A stretch of DNA of 43,412 bases from Methanocalculus taiwanensis (GTDB taxonomy: Archaea > Halobacteriota > Methanomicrobia > Methanomicrobiales > Methanocorpusculaceae), in contig NZ_VOTZ01000022.1 in NCBI RefSeq assembly GCF_024372745.1, positions 1 through 43,412 of the forward strand, given 5' to 3'. Under the pieces are notes generated by a model. That model was not told the DNA's origin. It searched no databases and worked only from the letters and a program-made list of their open reading frames with translations. The translations under genes were made by a program, and so were the position numbers. Position 1 is the stretch's first letter. Each line of letters starts with the position of its first letter. Of the stretch, positions 26,639 through 34,575 are shown piece after piece.

Positions 26639-28346
26639 TCCTGTAAAGTGCATAGGGACCCTCCAGAACTTTTTTACTCCTGAAGAACGAATTTCATCCA
26701 TTATTTTAGAACAGGGAAGTGATCGGGAAGATCTGGAGGCATCCCCGGAATGCAGTATTCCAGCGGATGCTTCCGGGAGAGATCCAGAATATTTCTTTTT
26801 CGAGGAGATCTTTGAATCTTCACCAGAATGCATCCTCATTCTTGAAGGTGAGACCATTACCAGAGCCAATGCCGCATCAGGCGAGTTCTTCGGTATAGCA
26901 CCTGACAAGCTTGCCGGGAAAACGCCGGCAGATCTCTCCCCTGCAATGCAGCCCGACGGCGAGTCTTCTTGTGTGAGGATGGAAAGGCTGCTGCTGAAGC
27001 GGATCCGTGGCCCGGTTAAATTCGGATGGATACACATAGCTGCAGGCGGGATAGAGAGGAAGACAGAGGTGATTCTGACGCCAGTCAGGGTGGGCAGACA
27101 CAGCCGGATCATGGCAAATATCAGGGACATAACACCTCTCATCGATGCCCGGCAAAAGGTTCAATCCCAGTACCGCCTCCTCCAGATGACGAACACCATG
27201 ATCATGGCGATGCATACCGAAGAGAAGATCGAGGATGCGCTCGCTGTTGTAGCAGATGAACTGAATACCCTCTTTGAGAATTCACTCATTACCATCTATA
27301 TCACCAGCCCGGATTCAGAGGAAGCGCATCTCGCAGTCAGCAGAGGAGAACTCCCCGGACATAGAGAAAGCCAGGGGCATAACCGCCTTCCCACTACACA
27401 AGAGCCATATGCTACGGTATACCAGAGGGGAGATCCAATCTTCTGCGAGATCCACAACAGCAGGGTATCAGGTATCATCGGCAAAAATGAGATCTACAAT
27501 CCAGACATCCCGACTGCTGTTGGGATCATCCCGCTCATCTCAGATGGGACGATCCATGGTTCTATCAATATCTTCACGCAGGGAAGAGAGGGATTTGATG
27601 CCGATGAACAGTCCCTCCTGGTAAATATCGGGAGAGAGATCGGCGGAGCAATCCGGTCTGGCATGATGCGGGATGAGCTGAAGGCGACAAATGATCTGGC
27701 ACATCTCTTCCTTGATATCCTCGTCCATGATGTTAATAATGCCCATATGATCATCGGAGGGAGTCTTGAACTCCTGAAGGATGCGGAGGGCGAGGAGAAA
27801 GAGTCGTGTGTGAATCTCATCCGATCAACACTTGACACAGCAGCGGAGATCCACCAAAATGTCATGATGATCCGATCGATCCGCGAGGGTGGAGAGAAGA
27901 GCCAGAGACCGGTTCCCCTCGATGCTGTTATTCAGAGGGCAATTCCTCCCGGAATTAATGTCCATTTCGAGCCATCAGGCGCGGTTGTCTATGCCGATGA
28001 GCTCCTCTCAGGGATCTTCTATAATCTCTTCAGTAATGCAGTGAAATACGGCTGTGCTGATGCAGGAATTTGGATTTCTATCCGTGATGATATGGATGAG
28101 GTAACCGTCACAATTGAAGACAACGGGCCGGGGATTTCAGATACAGATAAAGAACAGCTCTTCTCAAGGAACCTGAGGATAGGATCAAAGAAGAAGGGGC
28201 TTGGGATAGGGCTGTATATCTGCATGACACTTGCCAGACGGTATGGCGGATCGATCAGGGTAACTGACAGGGTCGCCGGATGCCAGGAGGAGGGATCGGC
28301 ATTCATCCTTACACTCAGGTCTGCCCGGGATGCCACGCTAAAATGA
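26610..28346 (+). CDS. PAS-GAF sensor histidine kinase
   Basis: 578 residues. PAS about 65-175, a short coil, GAF about 190-350, a dimerisation helix with the phospho-acceptor-like His373 in ILVHDVNNAHM, and HATPase (435-572): N-box NLFSNAVKYG, G1 DNGPGIS (504-510), G2 KGLGIGLYIC. Predicted cytosolic as no helix spans the membrane. The only start before the PAS is TTG 26610, preceded by GAGGAG four bases upstream. Its first 10 codons overlap the end of the HTH-PAS gene in a different frame. It overlaps the next gene by ATGA. The response regulator is not adjacent. Confidence 0.85.
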   Translation: MQTAGFRYPDPVKCIGTLQNFFTPEERISSIILEQGSDREDLEASPECSIPADASGRDPEYFFFEEIFESSPECILILEGETITRANAASGEFFGIAPDKLAGKTPADLSPAMQPDGESSCVRMERLLLKRIRGPVKFGWIHIAAGGIERKTEVILTPVRVGRHSRIMANIRDITPLIDARQKVQSQYRLLQMTNTMIMAMHTEEKIEDALAVVADELNTLFENSLITIYITSPDSEEAHLAVSRGELPGHRESQGHNRLPTTQEPYATVYQRGDPIFCEIHNSRVSGIIGKNEIYNPDIPTAVGIIPLISDGTIHGSINIFTQGREGFDADEQSLLVNIGREIGGAIRSGMMRDELKATNDLAHLFLDILVHDVNNAHMIIGGSLELLKDAEGEEKESCVNLIRSTLDTAAEIHQNVMMIRSIREGGEKSQRPVPLDAVIQRAIPPGINVHFEPSGAVVYADELLSGIFYNLFSNAVKYGCADAGIWISIRDDMDEVTVTIEDNGPGISDTDKEQLFSRNLRIGSKKKGLGIGLYICMTLARRYGGSIRVTDRVAGCQEEGSAFILTLRSARDATLK

Positions 28347-30253
28347 CCCGCAATAATCTTAAAGAGCCAGGGTTTCTTCCCATCACGGAGAGGGAGAAAG
28401 AGCGCCTCGGGATTGATATCCTTGATATCATCATCGTCTCTGGCGATGCCTATGTGGATCATCCCTCATTTGCCGCTGCGATCCTCGGGCGGAATCTCTG
28501 GTCTGCCGGATATACTGTCGGGATCATTCCTCAGCCCGACTGGCAGCGCGATGAGGATTTTCTGGCACTTGGCATCCCCAGGCTCTTCTTTGCCGTATCC
28601 GCCGGGAATGTAGATTCAATGGTGAATGCGTACACCCCGAACAGGAAGAGAAGGCATAAGGATGCCTATTCATCAGGCGGGAGATTTAGACGTCCCGATC
28701 GTGCAACGATAGTCTATACGAACAGGCTCCGTTCGGTTGCCCGGAACACCGGTATCGTGATTGGAGGGATCGAGGCAAGCCTCAGGCGATTTGCACATTA
28801 TGATTTCTGGTCTGATTCAGTCAGGCAGTCCATTCTGGCAGATGCCCCTGCTGATCTGCTCGTATACGGGATGGGCGAACGAACCCTGCGGCTGATCGCC
28901 GATCGGATGAGTGCAGGGGATCCGATCCGATCCATCCGGGATATTCCCGGCACCTGCTGGACGATGCCTATAGCTGAATGGAAGAGTTGTGATCGTGAAG
29001 ATATAGTGATCCTCCCACATTATACAGATGTCCGGAAGAACAAGATCCGGTATGCAGAAGCATTTGCCGCCCATGCACAGGAACAGGACCCAATCCGGGG
29101 GTTCAGGATAGCCCAGCCACATCCAAAGACCGTGGTGATCCAGAACCCTCCTGCACTCCCGCCCGGCACCGCAGAACTTGATGCCATCTACGATCACCCG
29201 TTTGCCCGGGCTGCCCATCCCTCGTACCGGGAAGAGATCCCGGCACTTGAGCCGGTCAGATTCTCGGTCATCAGCCATCGGGGCTGTTTTGGGGACTGCT
29301 CCTTCTGTGCACTCGCCCATCATCAGGGGAGGATCATCTCAAGCCGGAGCGAAGATTCGATCGCAATCGAAGTGGAAAAAATCAGCAGGATGAAAACATT
29401 TCGGGGAACAATTCAGGATGTCGGGGGTCCATCTGCAAATATGTACGGCCTCTCGTGCCGCCAGTGGCAAAAGAACGGGACCTGCCCTGACCGATCCTGC
29501 GGGCCCGACTGCCCAAACCTCTCCACTGATCATACACAACTAATCTCACTTCTCAGGAGGGTCCGGCAGATTCCAGGGGTAAAACACGTCTTCTGTGGAT
29601 CCGGGGTCAGGTTCGATCTCGCGCTTGCCGATCAATCCGGGTATTTAAGGGAACTCGTCCACCACCATGTCTCCGGCCAGTTGAAGGTGGCACCCGAACA
29701 TATCTGCCCGCATGTGCTGGAACTGATGAACAAGCCAGGAAACGCTGCCTTTGAGGATTTCAGGAGGATTTTTCAGGAAAATCAGCCCCTCGACAAGAAG
29801 AAACAGTACCTGATCCCTTACTGGATCAGTTCGCATCCAGGATGCACAATTCCGGATATGATCGATCTCGCATGCTATATCAGGAGAACCGGACTTGCAA
29901 CCGAACAGGTGCAGGATTTCACCCCGACGCCGATGACGAGGTCGACAACGATGTACCATACAGGAATTGATCCAAAGACGATGCAGAAGGTACACGTCCC
30001 CCGTGATCGCGAACGGAGGATCCAGCGGGCGCTGCTCAGGTACATGGATCCCGACAACGCCCCGCTTGTCAGGGAAGGGCTGCTCCTCTGTAACCGTGGC
30101 GATCTGATCGGGTATGGTTCGGAGAGCCTTGTTCCTCCTGAAAGAAGAGAAACTGCATTATCAGGGAAGCGATATAGATCATCATATGAAACGGATTCTC
30201 ATCGCAGCGATCCTGATCGCCATACTCCTCGTTCCAGGCGGAGCCGCCCTTGA
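28343..30253 (+). CDS. YgiQ family (UPF0313) radical SAM protein
   Basis: 636 residues from ATG 28343. The N-terminal half holds SGDAYVDHPSFAAAILGRNL and GLEA-like GGIEASLRRFAHYDFW; the radical SAM core begins at SHRGCFGDCSFCALA, with CX3CX2C. APEH, YLIPYWISSHPGC and QVQDFTPTPMTRSTTMYHTG are family marks. The biochemical role of YgiQ is not established. The last 35 or so residues (after SLVPPE, ETALSGKRYRSSYETDSHRS and so on) look like random sequence and overlap the next gene by 68 bases, as if an earlier stop had been lost. Confidence 0.9.
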   Translation: MTRNNLKEPGFLPITEREKERLGIDILDIIIVSGDAYVDHPSFAAAILGRNLWSAGYTVGIIPQPDWQRDEDFLALGIPRLFFAVSAGNVDSMVNAYTPNRKRRHKDAYSSGGRFRRPDRATIVYTNRLRSVARNTGIVIGGIEASLRRFAHYDFWSDSVRQSILADAPADLLVYGMGERTLRLIADRMSAGDPIRSIRDIPGTCWTMPIAEWKSCDREDIVILPHYTDVRKNKIRYAEAFAAHAQEQDPIRGFRIAQPHPKTVVIQNPPALPPGTAELDAIYDHPFARAAHPSYREEIPALEPVRFSVISHRGCFGDCSFCALAHHQGRIISSRSEDSIAIEVEKISRMKTFRGTIQDVGGPSANMYGLSCRQWQKNGTCPDRSCGPDCPNLSTDHTQLISLLRRVRQIPGVKHVFCGSGVRFDLALADQSGYLRELVHHHVSGQLKVAPEHICPHVLELMNKPGNAAFEDFRRIFQENQPLDKKKQYLIPYWISSHPGCTIPDMIDLACYIRRTGLATEQVQDFTPTPMTRSTTMYHTGIDPKTMQKVHVPRDRERRIQRALLRYMDPDNAPLVREGLLLCNRGDLIGYGSESLVPPERRETALSGKRYRSSYETDSHRSDPDRHTPRSRRSRP

Positions 30254-30935
30254 AGCGGTGATTGGCGAGACTCTTACATTAGCAGGAACCGCACCCGGAG
30301 CAACCACCATCTACCTCTTTATGACCGGGCCAAACCTTGATCCGGCTGGCGTTCCCCTGCATAATCCATTCCTCTCTGCAGCAGCCGGCCAATTTTCGAC
30401 TGCCAGGGTATCATCATCTGGAAAATGGGAATACAAATGGAATACTGCCGGAATAGGGCTTGATGCAGGAACCTACACCGTTTTTGCGGTCAACCAGCCT
30501 CTTGACAGGCAAAACCTCCGCGATCCATCAGATTATTCCGTTATTCCGGTGACGCTCAGGAGTGGTACAATTACCACATCCCAGGCAATAGAAATACCAG
30601 AACCAAAGAGCAAGCTGGGATCACTCCAGGTAACTGTTGAGCCTTATGGCGCACGGGTAGATATTGACGGCGAGTATGCCGGAGAGACACCGCTTGGTAT
30701 ATCGCTCCCTGTCGGAGGACATGCCGTTGATATCTCGCATGAAGGCTACTATTCGTTTGGGATGAATGTGGTGATCTACGAGGGGGATACGACGTCAATC
30801 GAACGATCACTCAGACCAATCGAAACCCCGGAATCCCTGCCGACAGAGACGATCCCGCCGACACCGGAGGCTTCGGGATGGATGGTGGCTCTGTTTGGAG
30901 CTGCAATCTGCATAGGATATAGAATAACGCGTTAG
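30186..30935 (+). CDS. DUF3821-PEGA surface protein
   Basis: 249 residues from ATG 30186. Signal peptide (about 1-20, MKRILIAAILIAILLVPGGA), a DUF3821-like domain (about 24-145, LTLAGTAPGATTIYLFMTGPNL), a PEGA domain (about 150-215: LQVTVEPYGARVDIDGEYAGETPLG) and a C-terminal helix (about 230-247) for anchoring. DUF3821 is common in Methanomicrobiales surface proteins. Upstream reading to 30114 lacks a signal. The start lies inside the YgiQ tail. It converges on cheW, with the stops overlapping by a few bases. Confidence 0.82.
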   Translation: MKRILIAAILIAILLVPGGAALEAVIGETLTLAGTAPGATTIYLFMTGPNLDPAGVPLHNPFLSAAAGQFSTARVSSSGKWEYKWNTAGIGLDAGTYTVFAVNQPLDRQNLRDPSDYSVIPVTLRSGTITTSQAIEIPEPKSKLGSLQVTVEPYGARVDIDGEYAGETPLGISLPVGGHAVDISHEGYYSFGMNVVIYEGDTTSIERSLRPIETPESLPTETIPPTPEASGWMVALFGAAICIGYRITR

Positions 30936-31411
30936 CTACGCTGGGCATCTGCAAAGAAGCTCTCAAGAAGGCGCTTCATATCAAGCCAGAGGAGGAGGCG
31001 CTCGGTCTCCCCTTCATACCCCTCTTTCCGTATTTTTATGATCCCGCGGAGGTAGTCCGCCACCCGGTCACCATATCCTTCACAGGAGAGATCGATATCG
31101 GATTGCGGCACATGCATCACCGAATGGACGTCATCGACGATCATCCCCACATTGGAGCCCTGGGATGCATCTGGAACGAGGACGATGATCTTCCGCTCAC
31201 CATCGTTCTGATCCTCAATGGAGAGGAGATGGTTTAAAGAGAGGATGGTGGTGATCTCACCCCGAAGGTTCATGATCCCTTTAATATAAGGAGGAGTACG
31301 TGGGATCTCGGTGATCGGCTTCATCTCGACGATCTCACGGACGAGCTGGATATCAAGTGCATAATGCTCCCCTCCAAGTTCAAACTCCACAATCTCGATA
31401 TATCCATCCAT
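30932..31411 (-). CDS. cheW: CheW chemotaxis adaptor
   Basis: A 159-residue CheW domain: YIEIVEFELGGEHYALDIQLVREIVE, IPRTPPYIKGIMNLRGEITTILSL and VGMIVDDVHSVMHV match the double beta-barrel that links receptors to CheA. The tail (EGYGDRVADYLRGIIKIRKEG) is also typical. AAGGTGAAGG lies 5-prime of ATG 31411, a strong Shine-Dalgarno. A TATA-like TTTTATCC on the minus strand near 31440 precedes it. CheA, CheY and receptors are elsewhere. It sits between two PEGA surface genes. Confidence 0.93.
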   Translation of the reverse strand: MDGYIEIVEFELGGEHYALDIQLVREIVEMKPITEIPRTPPYIKGIMNLRGEITTILSLNHLLSIEDQNDGERKIIVLVPDASQGSNVGMIVDDVHSVMHVPQSDIDLSCEGYGDRVADYLRGIIKIRKEGYEGETERLLLWLDMKRLLESFFADAQRS

Positions 31412-31561
31412 GATAATCCTTCACCTTACCTTCACAGGGATAAAACCGGCGGAGCGGTTCGTATTGATGTATGTACACCATCCATATCTTATAAATTGAT
31501 CCCGGAGAAAGATCCGATACTTTTATATTCACATATTTCGTTTCGTATATCGGGATATCCC

Positions 31562-32878
31562 ATGCTGAAGATACGTTCGATTATTCTGGCTGCATTTGTA
31601 GTATTACTGTGTGCAGCGATCCCCGCTTCCGCCCAGGTCGGCGGAGATGTCGGGATCATTTCCGTCACCTCGGACCCTTCGGGAGCCGATGTGAATCTGG
31701 ATGGACATTATGAAGGAAGAACTCCGATTGAGATCAAAATCTATACCACCGGCACACCGCCCGGTTCAATCATTGTTTCAAAGTCCGGATATAAGGCAAA
31801 AACTGTCTCTGCACCACACCCATCGGCAGGACAGACCGAATATGTCCATGTGTCACTCGAACCAATTGAACCAACACCGACTGTGATGATCGACGGCTAC
31901 TTATCGATTGATTCCAGCCCGCGGGGTGCAACAATTCGTGTTGATGGCCGCTATGTCGGGACGACCCCTGTTACCACACAGGTAACCTCAGGGACAACAC
32001 ACCGCGTACAGGTGGAATATCCTGGATATGATTCGTGGTCAGCAGTCTATACAGCATACTCAGGACAGACCACCCAGGTCTATGCAAGCCTGACACCAAC
32101 CCCCCAGACAACCGGCTACCTCTCGATCACCTCAAGCCCGTCCGGGGCCGATGTCTATGTTGACGGATCGTACCGGGGATATGCACCGATGACTGTCGGT
32201 AATCTCATTGTAGGGGCTCACACCCTCGAACTCAGGCTCTCCGGATACCAGAAATCCACACAGACGGTACAGATCTATTCCGGCCAGACAACAACCAAGA
32301 ATGTAGTACTCTCACCAAGTACTCCAACAAGCGGTTCGGTTGCTGTCCAGTCATACCCCTCAGGCGCATCGATCTACCTCGACGGCAACTATCAGGGAAA
32401 CACCTATCCAAACGATTACTTTGATATCATTGGTGTTGCAACCGGGACACACTCACTCATGCTGAGAAAACCCGGATATTATGACTATACCACAACCATC
32501 TCGGTCACCGGCGGCGGGATCAAGTATGTCAGCGGAACACTGACACCACAGACTGCACCTGCAACAACCGGCAAGGCGAATGTCATGTCCGGGCCATCCG
32601 GCGCAGAGGTTATTATCGACAACCTCTTCCGCGGGTATTCACCGGTGCTTGTGCCGGATCTCTCTACAGGAACCCATTCTATCACCCTGAAGATGTCAGG
32701 ATACAGTGACTGGATGAGTTCATTTGATGTGACGGCAGGACAGACAACACAGATATCTGCTACACTCAGCCCGCAGCCTGCACCACCGGCGCCGACACCC
32801 TCAGGCAGTCTTCCGATCGCTGTTGTCGGAGCTGTCGGACTTCTTGGAGTACTCTTCTTCGTTTCACGACGAAGATAA
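31562..32878 (+). CDS. PEGA-repeat surface protein with five repeats
   Basis: 438 residues from ATG 31562: signal peptide (about 1-22, ending ASAQ), then five PEGA repeats and a C-terminal helix (about 415-433) followed by SRRR. The repeats begin at GIISVTSDPSGADVNLDG, GYLSIDSSPRGATIRVDG, GYLSITSSPSGADVYVDG, GSVAVQSYPSGASIYLDG and GKANVMSGPSGAEVIIDN; each ends near a SGQTT or TAGQTT turn. Repeats 2 and 3 are close to each other. TTTTATATTC (31521-31530) is a TATA box with a predicted start about 10 bases before the ATG. Frame is open far upstream, but only this start has a signal peptide. A stalk or S-layer-anchored role is likely. Confidence 0.85.
   Translation: MLKIRSIILAAFVVLLCAAIPASAQVGGDVGIISVTSDPSGADVNLDGHYEGRTPIEIKIYTTGTPPGSIIVSKSGYKAKTVSAPHPSAGQTEYVHVSLEPIEPTPTVMIDGYLSIDSSPRGATIRVDGRYVGTTPVTTQVTSGTTHRVQVEYPGYDSWSAVYTAYSGQTTQVYASLTPTPQTTGYLSITSSPSGADVYVDGSYRGYAPMTVGNLIVGAHTLELRLSGYQKSTQTVQIYSGQTTTKNVVLSPSTPTSGSVAVQSYPSGASIYLDGNYQGNTYPNDYFDIIGVATGTHSLMLRKPGYYDYTTTISVTGGGIKYVSGTLTPQTAPATTGKANVMSGPSGAEVIIDNLFRGYSPVLVPDLSTGTHSITLKMSGYSDWMSSFDVTAGQTTQISATLSPQPAPPAPTPSGSLPIAVVGAVGLLGVLFFVSRRR
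31630..32790 (+). repeat. Five tandem PEGA-domain coding repeats
   Basis: The coding region is divided into five units of about 70-75 codons, each with the S-P-x-G-A-x-(V/I)-x-(V/L/I)-D core and a Gly-Tyr turn near the end. DNA identity between units is partial; the protein pattern is clear. Repeats of this kind change number by recombination, so length may vary between strains. Confidence 0.75.
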
Positions 32879-32930
32879 TCCATACGAACCTTTTTTTCCA
32901 ATCAGGTACAATCTGCCGGACTGAGGCAGA

Positions 32931-33389
32931 ATGGCACAACCAGATGATGATCGATCCGGTCGAGTCCGATCGATCATGACACCAATCGCACGAACGGTTT
33001 TACCCGATACTCCAATACGTGATCTCATCGAAATCGGATCAGTCGAGGGATGTGGGGACATTCCGGTAACAACACCGGAGGGTACATTTCTTGGCGTCAT
33101 CACCCCGCTTGATCTGATCGGATCGATTATGCCTTCGGTCGGAATCCGGGGATCCGGGGCTGCACGATGCATCACCTGCCACCTGAAGAAGGAAGGTGCA
33201 ACTGCCCGTGATCTGATGAGCAGGGGGCATATCACAATCCAGGAAGATGATTTTATCATGGATGCGATGCAGATGATGCAGCGGAACCGGCATGGGGATC
33301 TGATTGTCATCGATTCCCAAAACAAGGTGGTCGGAAGGATTGAGATATGCAGGATTATACAGCATCTCCGGATCGTCGGAGAGCTTTGA
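32931..33389 (+). CDS. CBS domain pair protein
   Basis: 152 residues with two CBS modules (about 10-68 and 85-148): VRSIMTPIARTVLPDTPIRDLI, TFLGVITPLDLI, then ARDLMSRGHITIQEDDFIMDAMQMM and KVVGRIEICRII. CBS pairs bind adenosine nucleotides and regulate partners. A small linker carries Cys-X2-Cys (ARCITCHLKK), which is odd and could bind metal. The 3-prime end overlaps the antiporter gene stop by 35 bases convergently, so the two are antisense at the tails. Confidence 0.85.
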   Translation: MAQPDDDRSGRVRSIMTPIARTVLPDTPIRDLIEIGSVEGCGDIPVTTPEGTFLGVITPLDLIGSIMPSVGIRGSGAARCITCHLKKEGATARDLMSRGHITIQEDDFIMDAMQMMQRNRHGDLIVIDSQNKVVGRIEICRIIQHLRIVGEL

Positions 33390-34515
33390 ATCCCATCCTG
33401 AAGAAGATTGGAGCGATCAATACTGTTGCAATTACCATGATCGTCACGGTCGTATACAGGCCAGCGGTGATAATTCCGGCAGAGAGTGCAATTGATGCAA
33501 CGACAAGCGCCACCTCTCCACGCGGACAGAGTCCGATACCGACGATGAGTGCACTTTGGTTGTCAGGAAGAAACGGCCTGGATCCGATATAGCCGCCGAT
33601 GATCTTTCCTGAGAATGCAACCAGCACAAGAGGAATGAGAAGCGGATCAAGGAGGGTTTCAACAGAAAGCGTCAGTGAAAGCCCGATTGATGCAAAGAAG
33701 ATGGTGATCAGAAATCCCATTCCCAGATCCGAGAGACTCCCCTCGATCGATCTATCAGGCCGGATCCGGTCACTCAGAGCAAGGCCTGCAAAAAAAGCAC
33801 CTATAGCAAGGTGGAGACCGATAATATGGCTTGCTGCGGCTGATGCAAACGCGATGATTAAACTTGCCGAGTAGGCAGTTTCATGAGAGGCATGCCGCCG
33901 CACTGTTGCATACCACCGCCCGAGGATACGGCGGCCGCCTGTCACCATAAAGATGAGGAAGAGAAGGGCCAGAATTGCTGTGCCGGCAACCGAGGCAAGC
34001 CCACCACCAAGGGCAAAAGCTGAGAGCGTCGCAAGCAGGAGTATACCTATCAGATCATCGATGACGGCGCTTGTAATGATGATACTTCCAATAGGGGAAG
34101 AAATAGCATGTTCATCTACGAGCGCACGGACCGAGATCCCGATCGAGGTGATGGCAAGCGCTATACCGAGGAAGACGGAGGTGATTGTATCCATACCGAT
34201 GAGATATCCAAGACCAAAACCGGATGCAAAGGGGATAATAACACCACAAAGAGCGGTTAATGTACCGGCTTTTTCTGCTGAAGCGAGGTTTTTTAGATCG
34301 GTATCAATACCCGAGAGGAAGAGGAGGACGATCAGCCCGAGATCCGATAAAGCGGTGATCACTTCATTTGGTTCAATGATCCCAAGGAGCGAGGGGCCAA
34401 GGATCAGTCCGGCTGTAATCTCACCGACAAGCGCGGGATATCCGGCCCTTTCAACAATTTCCCCTGCACCTTTTGCGACAAGAAGAAGGATTACGATCTC
34501 GAGCACTACAAACAT
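33355..34515 (-). CDS. CPA2-family cation:proton antiporter (Kef/NapA type)
   Basis: About 386 residues from ATG 34515; reading to 34590 adds a non-homologous tail. About 12 helices: GEIVERAGYPALVGEITAGLILGPSLLGI at the start is a CPA2 signature, and SAVIDDLIGILLLA with the adjacent Asp-Asp pair (VIDD) marks the ion-binding core of electrogenic Na+/H+ antiporters. No KTN/RCK domain is attached, and none lies next to it. It probably exchanges Na+ or K+ for H+. A TATA-like run near 34544-34550 on the minus strand would serve it. Confidence 0.9.
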   Translation of the reverse strand: MFVVLEIVILLLVAKGAGEIVERAGYPALVGEITAGLILGPSLLGIIEPNEVITALSDLGLIVLLFLSGIDTDLKNLASAEKAGTLTALCGVIIPFASGFGLGYLIGMDTITSVFLGIALAITSIGISVRALVDEHAISSPIGSIIITSAVIDDLIGILLLATLSAFALGGGLASVAGTAILALLFLIFMVTGGRRILGRWYATVRRHASHETAYSASLIIAFASAAASHIIGLHLAIGAFFAGLALSDRIRPDRSIEGSLSDLGMGFLITIFFASIGLSLTLSVETLLDPLLIPLVLVAFSGKIIGGYIGSRPFLPDNQSALIVGIGLCPRGEVALVVASIALSAGIITAGLYTTVTIMVIATVLIAPIFFRMGFKALRRSGDAV

Positions 34516-34575
34516 TGATACTCTGCCATCTCCGGGATAAGGTAAAAAACCTTGCCGACCCATTCCGGAGTAGCT

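Noticed and set aside
33355-33389. 35-base overlap of the CBS and antiporter genes as a frameshift
   Set aside because: Both ends are in plausible frames and such convergent overlaps are frequent in compact genomes.
34516-34575. AAGGT/ACCTT hairpin in the antiporter-synthetase gap as an operator
   Set aside because: Only five paired bases around an A-run; explained by the TATA region.
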